A DNA stretch of 64,000 bases from SABI01 sp028532915 (GTDB lineage Bacteria > Spirochaetota > Spirochaetia > Sphaerochaetales > Sphaerochaetaceae), in contig OY781923.1 in NCBI GenBank assembly GCA_963677225.1, forward strand, positions 496,001-560,000, in the 5' to 3' direction. Below the pieces are notes generated by a model. That model ran no database searches, was not told the origin of the DNA, and saw nothing but the letters and a program-made list of their open reading frames with translations. Made by a program: the position numbers and the translations under genes. Of this stretch, positions 1 to 9,381 are shown one piece after another (position 1 is the stretch's first letter; every line of letters starts with the position of its first letter).

Positions 1-1
1 C

Positions 2-1822
2 ATCGGCGAAACAGGTTCCGGAAAGAGTGTCACCTGCAAAGCTATCACACGACTGCTTCCCGATAACGCGAAGATATCGGGGAGCATACTATACAGAGAC
101 AATGACCTGCTGAAAGAGTCGAGACGGTCCATTGCCTCCTACAGAGGCAGTGAGATCGCAACGATCAGTCAGGATCCGATCGGATCGCTGAATCCGATTA
201 AGACGATCTTTCATCATCTGAAACAGGCTCTGCTCAGGACCCGACCGGATGAGCGTGACTACCGCAGTCGGTCCGAACACCTTCTTCAAGAGGTTCATAT
301 TCCCTCACCCCAAACCAGGATGGATGATTATCCGTTTCAGTTCTCGGGAGGTATGGCTCAGAGAGTTCAGATCGCGATGGCGATGAGTACTCACCCGAAG
401 ATCCTCATCGCCGATGAACCTACCACAGCGCTGGATGTCACTCTCCAGAAGAAGATTCTTAAAGAGATGAAACTGCTGTGCCTGAAAAAGAATGTTGCGA
501 TGATCTTCATCTCGCATGACGTGTCGCTGGTCGGACAGCTGTGCGAAAGGGTGGCTGTCATGTATCACTCCTCTATTGTCGAAATGGGAAATGTCGATGA
601 CATCCTCACGTTTCCTCTCCATCCCTATACTACAGCTCTTTTGGCTGCAGTTCCGAAAATAGGGAAAAAAGAGACCGTCGCCGCCATCTCGGGCGACAGT
701 CTTGCAGGAGATGTGACGGTCGAAGGATGTGATTTCGCCCCGCGCTGTCCGTATGCGAAAGAGGTCTGTCACAAAGAGAAACCTCCTGAGATCTCTGTAG
801 GACAGCGGATCGTAAGGTGCCATTTCCCTCTGTTCGACGGGGTGAAATCTGCACAGCCGGCCTTTATGAACACAAGGGCGATCGATGCGGATAATGTGCT
901 TATGAAGGCATCGTATGTGAAAGTGGATTTCCCGATTTTGAAGGCCGGCGGGATTCGCGACACCTTCACTGCTGTGAATGAAGTCTCCTTCGCTTTACGG
1001 AAAGGGGAGATATTCGGGATAGTGGGAGAATCCGGGTGCGGCAAATCGACGTTAGCTAAAGCCCTCGTCGGGCTCAATACTCCAAGCTACGGAATGATCG
1101 AAGCGTTCGGACAGACGCTTCACACTTCGGGTTTCTCCTATCCTGAATATACAAAGAAGGTGCAGTACGTCTTTCAAGATCCTCTCGGAGCACTCGATCC
1201 AAGGATGACGATTCTCGATCAGGTTGCAGAACCTCTTGTCATCCATTCGGTCTGCGATGCTAAAGAGGCTCTCTCGAAAGCCCATCAGATGCTGACCGAA
1301 TGCGGTCTGCAGAGCTCTCTCTTTCACCGCAAACCGTATAACCTCTCCGGAGGTCAGCGCCAGCGCTCTCTTGTGGCGCGGGCGCTGATAGTTGAACCCG
1401 AGATACTGATATGTGATGAGCCGGTAAGTGCGATGGATGTGTCGGTTCAGGCTCAGATCATGAACCTGATAAAAGATCTTGCTCACAAGAGGAACATGAG
1501 TGTCATCTTCATAAGTCACGATCTGTCGGTCATTTTCAATATGTGTGACACGGTTGCCGTGATGTACAAAGGATCGTTCGTCGAACGATCGGATGTCGAC
1601 ACACTCTTTTTCAATGCGAAACATCCTTATACACAGCAGCTCATCGACTCAATCCAGTCCTTCTCTTCTTCGGAGATCCGGGTGAAAGCCGATGAGTCTC
1701 ATTCGGTTCATGCCTGTGCTTTCTATGAACGCTGTCCGAAAAGAAAGAGTGTCTGTGCTCAAAAATCACCGAAACTAACCACCTGTGGAGTATCACATGA
1801 AGTTGCCTGTTTCTACTCATGA
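2..1822 (+). CDS. Peptide/nickel-type ABC importer, fused double ATPase (5' end cut by window edge)
   Basis: This protein powers import of oligopeptides, nickel or a related solute through the two permeases encoded next. The reading frame is open from base 2, so the true start lies upstream. Two complete ABC domains follow each other. The first has Walker A GETGSGKS at the window edge, signature SGGMAQR near residue 115 and Walker B LIADEPTTALD. The second has Walker A GESGCGKST near residue 341, signature LSGGQRQR and Walker B LICDEPVSAMD. Each domain is followed by the Cys-containing C-terminal segment typical of OppD/OppF proteins (CDFAPRCPYAKEVC and CAFYERCPKRKSVC). In most systems these are two separate genes (DppD and DppF); here they are one chain. 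The substrate cannot be read from the ATPase. Confidence 0.93.
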   Translation: MGETGSGKSVTCKAITRLLPDNAKISGSILYRDNDLLKESRRSIASYRGSEIATISQDPIGSLNPIKTIFHHLKQALLRTRPDERDYRSRSEHLLQEVHIPSPQTRMDDYPFQFSGGMAQRVQIAMAMSTHPKILIADEPTTALDVTLQKKILKEMKLLCLKKNVAMIFISHDVSLVGQLCERVAVMYHSSIVEMGNVDDILTFPLHPYTTALLAAVPKIGKKETVAAISGDSLAGDVTVEGCDFAPRCPYAKEVCHKEKPPEISVGQRIVRCHFPLFDGVKSAQPAFMNTRAIDADNVLMKASYVKVDFPILKAGGIRDTFTAVNEVSFALRKGEIFGIVGESGCGKSTLAKALVGLNTPSYGMIEAFGQTLHTSGFSYPEYTKKVQYVFQDPLGALDPRMTILDQVAEPLVIHSVCDAKEALSKAHQMLTECGLQSSLFHRKPYNLSGGQRQRSLVARALIVEPEILICDEPVSAMDVSVQAQIMNLIKDLAHKRNMSVIFISHDLSVIFNMCDTVAVMYKGSFVERSDVDTLFFNAKHPYTQQLIDSIQSFSSSEIRVKADESHSVHACAFYERCPKRKSVCAQKSPKLTTCGVSHEVACFYS

Positions 1823-2768
1823 TCTCGCAGACCGGATCTTCCGGTCTCACCGCTATTTCTGGATAAAGCTGGTAAGGGCCGCCATCACCTCGTTTCTCAT
1901 TCTGGTTCTTTCCTTCTTCATGATCCATTCGTCGGGCAATCCCGCCCAGATCTTTCTCGGTGGAGAAGCGACACCCGAGATGGTGGCGGCCTTCAATGTC
2001 CGCTGGGATCTGGACCGGCCGCTGCAGATACAGTTTCTCTCCTATCTGCAGCAGGTAGCAAAAGGAGATCTCGGCAATTCGCTGCTGCGCGGAGAACCTG
2101 TCATCGATATCTTTTTCACCCATCTTCCCGCAACACTCTCCCTGATGATTCCCTGTGCTCTGATTTCGATCACGCTGGGAATCGCTTTAGGATTTGTTGC
2201 GGCGATGAAGAAGCAGACGACCATAGATCATCTGATGATGATCGGATCGACAATTGGGTACTCTCTACCCAATTTCTTCTTCGGTGTCCTTCTGATATTC
2301 ATATTCTCGATCGTCTTGGGGTGGCTTCCTTCGAGCGGAAATGAGACATTAGCCCATTACATCATGCCTGTCCTCACGATCGTCACTGCCGATATCGCGA
2401 TATTCACCCGCTTCAGCCGCTCGAGTTTCATCGATGTGTACGAACATCCCTATATTAACAACTTCAAGGCTCTGGGAGTGTCGGAAAGGAGGATCCTGCT
2501 GCAGGAGGCTCTTCCCAATGCATCGATCGCACTTCTTTCGATAAGCGGATTCTATGTGGGATCTCTTATCAGCGGAGCGATAGTCACAGAGACGATCTTC
2601 AGCTGGCCGGGAATAGGATCTCTTCTTGTCTCATCTATGAAAGCGAGGGATTTCCCCCTCGTTCAGGGTCTCACCCTGATTCTGGGCTTCTCGATCGTTG
2701 GAGTCAACCTGCTTGTCGATATTCTGCACGGAATCATCGATCCGAGAATCAGGAAAGGGGGCAAATGA
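1797..2768 (+). CDS. ABC importer permease, DppB/OppB type
   Basis: This is an inner-membrane permease of about 323 residues with six hydrophobic spans. The cytoplasmic EAA loop lies in the stretch EALPNASIALL, and the conserved ETIFSWPGIGSLL end of DppB-family proteins follows it. It pairs with the DppC-type permease downstream to form the channel. A GTG at 1785 is in frame, but the ATG at 1797 has GGAG six bases upstream and is the better start; either one overlaps the ATPase gene, so the genes are translationally coupled. The family handles peptides, nickel and oligosaccharides, and the substrate here is unknown. Confidence 0.9.
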   Translation: MKLPVSTHDLADRIFRSHRYFWIKLVRAAITSFLILVLSFFMIHSSGNPAQIFLGGEATPEMVAAFNVRWDLDRPLQIQFLSYLQQVAKGDLGNSLLRGEPVIDIFFTHLPATLSLMIPCALISITLGIALGFVAAMKKQTTIDHLMMIGSTIGYSLPNFFFGVLLIFIFSIVLGWLPSSGNETLAHYIMPVLTIVTADIAIFTRFSRSSFIDVYEHPYINNFKALGVSERRILLQEALPNASIALLSISGFYVGSLISGAIVTETIFSWPGIGSLLVSSMKARDFPLVQGLTLILGFSIVGVNLLVDILHGIIDPRIRKGGK

Positions 2769-3589
2769 TTATGAAGCGCCGTTATCCTGTCTCCTTTGCA
2801 GCGTCGGTTGTATTGCTGCTTCTGTTTGTCCTGCTCGCTCTTGTTCCTCCGCCTCATGATCCGAATGCTCAGAATCTTCAAAAGCGGTTCGTTCCGCCAT
2901 CTTTCATGGAAGGCGGAGAGAGCGCTTATCTGCTGGGTACCGATTATCTGGGGCGAGATGTCGCATCCAGAATCATGAGAGGGATGAGTATAAGCTTCTT
3001 CATTGCACTCGTCGGGACCGTCATCGGTGCGATAGTCGGTATCACGCTGGGGTATCTTGGCGCGCGTTACAAAGGAATAGTCGATGAGATCATCCTCATG
3101 GGTATCGATATACAAGCCTCTCTTCCTTTCATGCTTCTTGCCATCGCATTTCTGTCGATGTTCGAACAGTCGTTCTGGGTTATCGTGATCCTTCTGGGAT
3201 TCGCGGGGTGGGAAAAGTATGCCAGGCTCACGAGGGCTCTTACTCTGTCAGCTTATCAGGACGGGTATTGTGTCGCGATCCAGTCTCTCGGAGGAAGACC
3301 GAAGAGGGTCTTCTTCCGCCACATCCTTCCCAACATATCATCCGCACTGATCGTCAATATGACGCTGAACTTTCCCGGAACGATGATAGCAGAAAGCTCG
3401 CTGAGCTTTCTCGGACTGGGAATCCAGCCCCCGCTCATCAGTCTGGGAAGACTTCTCGGTGAAGGAAGAGTCTATCTTCTCACCTCCTGGTGGATCACGG
3501 TCTTTCCGGGTGTTGTCATCTTTTTGTCTACTCTCGCTATGTCCATCATCGGTGACAGGGTGAGAGATTATCTCGGAGTTCGTTCCTAG
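2765..3589 (+). CDS. ABC importer permease, DppC/OppC type
   Basis: This is the second permease subunit, 274 residues, starting inside the stop codon of the previous gene (ATGA overlap) behind an AGGAAAGGGGG ribosome binding stretch. It has an N-terminal span, the GTDYLGRDV motif before the core domain that is typical of DppC proteins, and the EAA loop at RHILPNISSALIV followed by AESSLSFLGLGIQPP. It is expected to sit in the inner membrane with the preceding permease and the fused ATPase. No substrate-binding protein is visible in the window; it probably lies upstream of base 1. Confidence 0.9.
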   Translation: MIMKRRYPVSFAASVVLLLLFVLLALVPPPHDPNAQNLQKRFVPPSFMEGGESAYLLGTDYLGRDVASRIMRGMSISFFIALVGTVIGAIVGITLGYLGARYKGIVDEIILMGIDIQASLPFMLLAIAFLSMFEQSFWVIVILLGFAGWEKYARLTRALTLSAYQDGYCVAIQSLGGRPKRVFFRHILPNISSALIVNMTLNFPGTMIAESSLSFLGLGIQPPLISLGRLLGEGRVYLLTSWWITVFPGVVIFLSTLAMSIIGDRVRDYLGVRS

Positions 3590-3602
3590 GGAGATACGTA
3601 CT

Positions 3603-5048
3603 ATGAAAATCATGATGTTCGGTTTCGACGGTCTCAGACCCGATTGTGTCACACAGGATGTGATGCCCAATCTCTATTCCTTTCTCGAAAAGAACTGTGA
3701 ATGTTCCAATGCCCGCTCGGTCTTTCCCAGTGAGACGTATGTGAATCATCCCACCATCTTCAGCGGGTTTCTTCCCGAACAGCACGGGCTGATTGCCAAT
3801 GCGTTCTACGATACATCCGTTTCAAGAAAGGATTTCTTTCTCGGCAGCATCGTCGAGCGCATCGAAGAGGCTGAGAGGATGACTCAGGGGAATCTTTTTG
3901 AGGTTCCGACTCTGAGTGAAACCCTTGCTGCCAATGGCAGAAGCTATATCTCGGTGAGTTCCAATTCTCCGGGTTCCACCCGTCTGATGGCACATAAAAG
4001 CGAAACGCTCGGACAGATCAACATAAGCGTGAACGGGTTTGCCTATGCTGTTCCCTCCGTTCTGAAAGAAAAATACGGAAGTGATAAGGAAGGAAACAAC
4101 TACGAGCGCCCTGAAGTCGAAGGATTGAAGAAGATGAATGAAGTCGTTCACGATCTGTTTGAGACCTATTCGATGGCCGATGTGAATGTGATCTGGTACG
4201 GAGAACCCGATCATTCCTTCCATCAGTTCGGAATCGGTTCTCCCGAGGCAAAGAAAGCTTTGGAAGCTGCTGATGGATGTTTCGGGCAGCTGCTGGACAG
4301 ATACTGGAAAGATGATGTGCAGGTGATCGTTCTGTCTGATCACGGTCATGTGACGATCGAAAAGCAGTTCAATCTGACCGAAGAACTCGAAAAGAGAGGA
4401 TTTGTCCATACAGAGAATCTCCTGGATACCACAGCAGGCGGTTTTTCCCTGCTGTGGGGCTATTCGGGCAATATCTACGTTCACAACAAGGCTCTTATCA
4501 AAGATATGGTCTATGAGATGCAGAACATGGATGAGATGGGGATGATCTTTACTCAGGATTATGACGGTATCAACGGAGCACTAGAGGGAACCTTTTCGAA
4601 GCGGCTGGTATCAGGTGACCATCCGCGCAGCGGTGATATCCGCTATGTGCTGAGAAGTGAAGACAAGATCGACAAATGGGGAAAAAGGGGAACATGTGTC
4701 TGCCATCCTTTTCTGGATAACGGATGTTCGATACACGGAGGACTCAACGAGAATGAGGTTCACACCCTTTTGGGCTTCGGCGGGTCTGCTTTCAAAAAAG
4801 AGCACACGGTCAGCACTGTGACCGGAGTGCTCGATGTTACACCGACAATCTATCATCTGCTGGGCATCACACCCACACTTCCTACTCAGGGAAGTGTCAT
4901 CAGCGAAGCGCTTAAAGAGAAGAAAAGTATTTCGGAACCGGTCATTCTCGAGCACACATATACCACACGAAAAGGCCCCTACAGCCAGAAACTCACTATC
5001 TCCTACAAAAACAGGATTCCCTACATCATCAGCGGACAGAGGGTGTGA
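3603..5048 (+). CDS. Alkaline-phosphatase-superfamily phosphodiesterase/nucleotide pyrophosphatase
   Basis: This 481-residue protein belongs to the type I phosphodiesterase/nucleotide pyrophosphatase (NPP) branch. The two-metal site can be traced: D9 in GFDGLRPD, the nucleophile T45 in FPSETYVNHP, the PDHSFHQFG segment near residue 205, SDHGH near residue 245 and a late HGG. No signal peptide is evident, so it probably acts in the cytoplasm. It starts 13 bases after the permease gene and is surely in the same operon. This suggests that the importer brings in a phosphodiester, phosphonate or nucleotide-like solute that this enzyme then cleaves. The substrate assignment is inference; the fold assignment is firm. 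Confidence 0.85.
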   Translation: MKIMMFGFDGLRPDCVTQDVMPNLYSFLEKNCECSNARSVFPSETYVNHPTIFSGFLPEQHGLIANAFYDTSVSRKDFFLGSIVERIEEAERMTQGNLFEVPTLSETLAANGRSYISVSSNSPGSTRLMAHKSETLGQINISVNGFAYAVPSVLKEKYGSDKEGNNYERPEVEGLKKMNEVVHDLFETYSMADVNVIWYGEPDHSFHQFGIGSPEAKKALEAADGCFGQLLDRYWKDDVQVIVLSDHGHVTIEKQFNLTEELEKRGFVHTENLLDTTAGGFSLLWGYSGNIYVHNKALIKDMVYEMQNMDEMGMIFTQDYDGINGALEGTFSKRLVSGDHPRSGDIRYVLRSEDKIDKWGKRGTCVCHPFLDNGCSIHGGLNENEVHTLLGFGGSAFKKEHTVSTVTGVLDVTPTIYHLLGITPTLPTQGSVISEALKEKKSISEPVILEHTYTTRKGPYSQKLTISYKNRIPYIISGQRV

Positions 5049-5374
5049 GCTCTTATTTTGTACTGATGTATTATGTTGGAAGGCTTATGTTATTGTAGTG
5101 AATGTATGCATTTGCAACAATTCTGTTGCAATGCTGTTGCATGATTGTGAAATAATTTAGAAAAAACTCAAAATTAGCGGTTAAGGTACTTGAACCTCTA
5201 GTAACTAAATGTAATACCATACCTCAATCAAAAGATTATGATGCGTTGTTATATATAGAGCCGATGCAGTCATTATGAGGTATTTGAAAAGGTACTGACA
5301 TCTGACTGTTTCCACGAAATGAAAGGATAATATACCAAGTCTTGAGAGTAAGGCTTTCAGATAGGAGGAATTTC
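5049..5374 (+). other. Intergenic region before adenine deaminase
   Basis: These 326 bases are AT-rich and hold no convincing gene. The notable content is a cluster of TGTTGCA/TGCAACA half-sites (5112-5141, listed separately) and a strong AGGAGG ribosome binding site at the far end. I compared the stretch by eye with the purine riboswitch pattern and did not see its conserved core. Confidence 0.6.
5112..5141. promoter_or_regulatory. Putative operator: inverted and direct TGTTGCA half-sites
   Basis: TTGCAACA, four bases, then TGTTGCAA forms a perfect 8-bp inverted repeat (5112-5131). A further TGTTGCA follows at 5135, so the three half-sites start 11 bases apart (5113, 5124, 5135), about one helical turn. 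A related cluster with TGTAGCA half-sites lies in front of the purine permease gene. Binding by the Crp/Fnr-type regulator encoded between the two is inferred. Confidence 0.5.
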
Positions 5375-7144
5375 ATGGATCGAAAAGAGATGAGTGCTAT
5401 TTTCGAGGGGAAACGAAAGGCTGATATAGCCGTGACGAAAGGTAATATCGTCAATGTGTTATCCGGTGAGATCTATCAGGGCGATGTCGCCATCGCTGAT
5501 GACCGGATCATCTCAATCGGAGATGTGAGTGCCTATATCGGTGAGAACACGCAGATCATCGATGCTGAAGGCAAGTTCGTGGCACCGGGGTTCATTGATG
5601 GTCATATCCATCCTGAAAGTTCGAACCTGTCGATGACCAGTTTCGCGAAGATCGTGCTTCAGCACGGTACTACCACGATCATGACAGATTTGCATGAGAT
5701 CGGTGTTGTAAGCGGTCTGGAGGGAATCGAGGCGGTTCTTGATGAGGCGAAGAAGACCGATCTTGGTCTTTATTTCGTTGTTCCGTCCCACGTTCCGTTC
5801 GCACCGAATCTCGAGACAAGCGGAGGAACTTTCGATGCGAAGATCATCGAGAAGGCTCTTCAGAGAGAAGATGCCGTCGGTCTTTCCGAGATTGTAGCTC
5901 CCTATCTGATCAACGGTTTTCCTGAACTGATCAAAGCTATCGAGGCGACACGCAATGCGAACAAGAGTCTTCAGGGACACCTTCCCGAAACCAGCGGGGT
6001 GGGGCTTGATGCATGTATCGCAGCCGGGGTCGAAACAGACCATGAAGCTCTCGAAGCGAAAGAAGCTCTGGAGAAACTGAGAAAAGGGCTTCATGTGATG
6101 ATGAGAGAGGGCTCTGCAGCTCATAACCTTCCTGAATGTATCAAGATCATAACCGAGAACAATGTCGATACCACAAACTGTTCGATAGTCACAGACGATC
6201 TGCATACGATAGACGCAGTCGACCGTGGACATCTCGATGAGGCTCTTCGCACAGCAATGGCAAGCGGTGTCGATTTCGTCACTGCGGTTCAGATGATAAC
6301 CATCAATGCGGCTCGTGCTTTCCACCTCGATTGGGAGATCGGTTCTCTTGCTCCGGGCAGATTAGCGAACGTTACGATACTGGAAGACGATAAGAAACCT
6401 GTTGTTACCGATGTTATCTCGAAGGGTAAGGTCGTCGTGAAAGATTCTTCACTTCTGGTCGATTATCCTGTGATCGCCCATGATCAGGTTCTTCTCAACA
6501 CCGTCACCCTTCCCAATGGAAAGGTGACGCCTGAAGATCTTCTAATCTCTGTCGATCCGAAAGCGACCAGTGCAAAGGTTCTGGGTATGAGAACACTCGA
6601 TTGGATTCCCATCACGATCGCACAGGAAGGTGTCCTTCCTGTCAAGGACGGATTCGTTCAGGCCGACACCGAACAGGACCTTCTTCTGATCGCTCAGGTA
6701 GAGCGTTACGGGAAGAACGGGAATATCGGGAAGGCATTCATGGCGGGCTTCAACCTGAAAAAAGGTGCCATGGCATCGTCTGTCGCTCATGATAATCATA
6801 ATATCATCGTCATCGGTACGAATGGAGAAGATATGGCATTGGCGGTAAACCGCTGCGCCGAAATCGGAGGAGGCCAGGTCGTCGTTGCCGACGGCAAGGT
6901 GATGCAGGAAATCTCCTATCCGATATGCGGATTGCTTTCGGATCTTGATGCGCCGGTAATGGCGCAGAAGAAAAAGGAGCTCATCGCGGCTTCTCACGAG
7001 CTGGGCTCGAAGATAGGGTTCCCGTTCATGTTCCTCTCGTTCATCGGTCTGGCTGCCATACCCGAGTATGCGATAACCGACAAAGGGTTCATCGATGTGA
7101 TCAAACAGCAGATCATCGACCCTGTAGTTTCATTGGAATATTAG
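5375..7144 (+). CDS. ade: Adenine deaminase
   Basis: This enzyme converts adenine to hypoxanthine and ammonia for purine salvage or use as a nitrogen source. The 589-residue product matches the usual length of bacterial Ade proteins. It has the amidohydrolase metal site at PGFIDGHIHPESS near residue 80, then HLPETSG, GSAAHNL and TDDLHTID in the barrel, and the characteristic C-terminal domain with AHDNHNIIVIG. An in-frame GTG at 5342 exists, but the ATG at 5375 follows AGGAGG by six bases and is chosen. The Crp-type regulator and a purine permease lie directly downstream, forming a purine module. Confidence 0.93.
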   Translation: MDRKEMSAIFEGKRKADIAVTKGNIVNVLSGEIYQGDVAIADDRIISIGDVSAYIGENTQIIDAEGKFVAPGFIDGHIHPESSNLSMTSFAKIVLQHGTTTIMTDLHEIGVVSGLEGIEAVLDEAKKTDLGLYFVVPSHVPFAPNLETSGGTFDAKIIEKALQREDAVGLSEIVAPYLINGFPELIKAIEATRNANKSLQGHLPETSGVGLDACIAAGVETDHEALEAKEALEKLRKGLHVMMREGSAAHNLPECIKIITENNVDTTNCSIVTDDLHTIDAVDRGHLDEALRTAMASGVDFVTAVQMITINAARAFHLDWEIGSLAPGRLANVTILEDDKKPVVTDVISKGKVVVKDSSLLVDYPVIAHDQVLLNTVTLPNGKVTPEDLLISVDPKATSAKVLGMRTLDWIPITIAQEGVLPVKDGFVQADTEQDLLLIAQVERYGKNGNIGKAFMAGFNLKKGAMASSVAHDNHNIIVIGTNGEDMALAVNRCAEIGGGQVVVADGKVMQEISYPICGLLSDLDAPVMAQKKKELIAASHELGSKIGFPFMFLSFIGLAAIPEYAITDKGFIDVIKQQIIDPVVSLEY

Positions 7145-7156
7145 TGTGAATGTGTT

Positions 7157-7178
7157 GGAGGATCCCCTGCGGTCCTCC
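7157..7178 (+). terminator. Rho-independent terminator after adenine deaminase
   Basis: GGAGGA pairs with TCCTCC across a ten-base loop and is followed by a pyrimidine-rich TTCTTTCTTT run. It separates the deaminase transcript from the regulator gene. Confidence 0.6.
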
Positions 7179-7214
7179 TTCTTTCTTTAATGACATATGA
7201 GGTGAAAACAAAAG

Positions 7215-7871
7215 ATGATAGACCATGTATATTATTTTAAGAATCCGTATCCTTCTTTCAGTCAGTCGGAAAGATTCAAGGAGCTTGTGAGATCACATGG
7301 AAAGAAGACTACTCTTCACGAAGGGACGATTCTGGTCGATTCTGAGATGGAGCAGCCTCAGTTCTATTATCTGACTGAAGGGAAACTGTCTGTCTCTCTT
7401 CTCAGCGAAGACGGAAGAGAACTTCTGATCAACTGGCTGGGAAAAGGTTCCATGATCGGAGATGCCGCTATATTGGGAAATGCGAACGAATACGTGACGA
7501 TCAAGGTCGAGCGAAAAAGCCGTGCCTATACACTCGATTCAGACACTTTCTGGCATCTTATGAGAAATGAAAGCGAGTTCAGTATCACCATCGCTCAGCA
7601 TGTCGCTTCATTGTACACAAACACGATGGGACATCTTGAATCTTTTGCCTATTCACCCTGCAAAGACCGTCTCTACTCTCTGCTGCTCGAGCAGTCTGAA
7701 CCTGCACAGGAGAATCAGGGCTGGAGACCGCTGAGAAGAAACTACACCCATCAGCAGCTTGCCCAGCTTGTCGGAGCAAACCGAGTCACTGTCAGCAGAG
7801 TCCTCTCCCAGTTGTGTGAAGAACAGAAGATCCGTCTTCTCAACCGCAAGATGGAGATAAAGCAGGTCTGA
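7215..7871 (+). CDS. Crp/Fnr-family transcriptional regulator
   Basis: This is a 218-residue regulator with an N-terminal cyclic-nucleotide-binding-like beta barrel (about residues 25-115) and a C-terminal winged helix, in which YTHQQLAQLVGANRVTVSRVL is split across the recognition helices near residues 175-195. The Cys cluster of oxygen-sensing Fnr proteins is absent: the few Cys residues are scattered. It sits between the adenine deaminase and the purine permease, and both of these carry repeated TGTNGCA half-sites upstream. Local control of purine use is therefore the simplest role, but the effector is unknown. Confidence 0.87.
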   Translation: MIDHVYYFKNPYPSFSQSERFKELVRSHGKKTTLHEGTILVDSEMEQPQFYYLTEGKLSVSLLSEDGRELLINWLGKGSMIGDAAILGNANEYVTIKVERKSRAYTLDSDTFWHLMRNESEFSITIAQHVASLYTNTMGHLESFAYSPCKDRLYSLLLEQSEPAQENQGWRPLRRNYTHQQLAQLVGANRVTVSRVLSQLCEEQKIRLLNRKMEIKQV

Positions 7872-7907
7872 AAAAAAACTGTCTTAAAAAAATTTCTTTC
7901 ATAAAAT

Positions 7908-7942
7908 AAAGCTCCGGAGGGATCTGCCCAGTCCGGAGCTTT
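7908..7942. terminator. Bidirectional terminator between regulator and purine permease
   Basis: AAAGCTCCGGA and TCCGGAGCTTT form an 11-bp stem with a 13-base loop. An A-run lies on the left and T-rich bases on the right, so it can stop both converging transcripts. Confidence 0.8.
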
Positions 7943-7962
7943 CTTATTGTTATCAGTATCTG

Positions 7963-9303
7963 TTAGACACCGAAGATGAAATAGAGGAGCATGAACACTG
8001 ACAGTCCCCACAGTCCTCCGTGGATCTCTTTGCCTTTTCCTGTGACAACTTTCAACAGAACGTGAATCAGTACCGCTGCGCTGATAGCTGCAGGAATTGA
8101 AGCTGTGAAAGCTGTGATAAGTACCATGAAGATCGCAGGGAATGCTTCGGTGAAGTCATCGAGTTCGAGGTTTTTGAACTCGGTGATCAGTCCGAATCCT
8201 ACGAAGATCAATGCCGGTCCTGTAGCTGCTGAAGGGATCATTAAGAACAGTGGTGCCAGAAAGAGGGTGAGAAGAAGACAGATACCTGTTGTTACACTGG
8301 TAAGACCTGTTCTTCCCCCTTCTTCGATACCTGTTGCAGATTCAGCATAGGTCGTGATGGTCGTTGAACCGAAGAGAGAACCGAATACAGTTCCGATCGA
8401 GTCAACGATGAACGGCTTTTGGACGTTCTCCATATTTCCATCTTCATCGAGGAATCCCGCTTTTGCGCCAAGGCCGATGAAGGCTGCAAGAGATGCGAAG
8501 AAGTCACCTGAGAACATGATGAAGATCAGCGGGATCATTGTGACATTCAGAACATTTTTGAAATCGAGTTGGAAGATAAGAGGTGCCGCTTTGTCAAAAT
8601 GAGGAAGGGACACCAGACTCTCGGGAACGACTGTCACTCCGAAAGGAATTCCCACGATTGTGGCAAACAGCATACCGATGAGAACAGAACCTTTTACTTT
8701 ATGAGCATGTAAGACAGCCATTAATAAGACTGTTGCGATCGAGATAAGCTGCAGCGGATTATCGAGTGATCCGAAATTGAAACCGCCGGTCGGATTGACC
8801 ACTATGATGCCGGCATCTTTCATTCCGAGATAACCGAGAAGGAAACCGACGATAACACACATACCAACCTTGATATTCTTCGGTATCATGACGACAACAA
8901 GTTCCCTTATACCTAGAAATGAGATCAATACGAAAAGTAATCCTGAGATCAATACGATGGCCATTGCGCCACCGAAGGTGATCGCTCCACTTTGGATCAT
9001 TCCACCTAGGATGAAGTTCATCCCCATCCCTGTTGAAAGGGCAAAAGGCAGGTTTGCATACAATCCCATTGCCAATGTTACGATAGCACTAACGAGGGCT
9101 GTCAGTAACAAGATTCCCTCTTTTGAGATTACAAGACCCATGCTATCTGTGATTGACATGACAGGACCAAAACCTACGATCGAGGCAGGTTGGGTTACCA
9201 ACACATATGCCATAGTCAAGAAGGTGGTAAGTCCTGCAAAAATCTCTGTTCTTACGTTGGTTTTATTCAAACTCAACTTAAAACGCTCATCAATTTTCTT
9301 CAT
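7963..9303 (-). CDS. Purine permease, NCS2 family (AzgA/PbuG type)
   Basis: This is a 446-residue inner-membrane transporter of the adenine/guanine/hypoxanthine subgroup of NCS2 proteins. It starts with a short cytoplasmic segment, then EIFAGLTTFLTMAYVLVTQP, typical of the AzgA/PbuG branch. It has about 12 hydrophobic spans and the conserved TTITTYAESATGIEEGGRTG segment in the C-terminal half. A GGGAG ribosome binding stretch precedes the ATG. It would supply adenine or hypoxanthine to the deaminase encoded nearby. The upstream region carries TGCTACA/TGTAGCA half-sites. Confidence 0.92.
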   Translation of the reverse strand: MKKIDERFKLSLNKTNVRTEIFAGLTTFLTMAYVLVTQPASIVGFGPVMSITDSMGLVISKEGILLLTALVSAIVTLAMGLYANLPFALSTGMGMNFILGGMIQSGAITFGGAMAIVLISGLLFVLISFLGIRELVVVMIPKNIKVGMCVIVGFLLGYLGMKDAGIIVVNPTGGFNFGSLDNPLQLISIATVLLMAVLHAHKVKGSVLIGMLFATIVGIPFGVTVVPESLVSLPHFDKAAPLIFQLDFKNVLNVTMIPLIFIMFSGDFFASLAAFIGLGAKAGFLDEDGNMENVQKPFIVDSIGTVFGSLFGSTTITTYAESATGIEEGGRTGLTSVTTGICLLLTLFLAPLFLMIPSAATGPALIFVGFGLITEFKNLELDDFTEAFPAIFMVLITAFTASIPAAISAAVLIHVLLKVVTGKGKEIHGGLWGLSVFMLLYFIFGV

Positions 9304-9381
9304 TGAAATCTCCCTTTGAAAGCATCAGCGTGCTAAAGATGAGCAATAGTAAAAAAACTCAAAAGTTATAACAATATACAA

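Noticed and set aside
305..854. Long minus-strand open frames opposite the ABC ATPase gene.
   Set aside because: Shadow frames of the strongly supported plus-strand ATPase, with no protein motifs of their own.
5200..5374. Possible purine riboswitch before the adenine deaminase gene.
   Set aside because: The conserved three-way junction and loop bases of purine riboswitches could not be found by eye.
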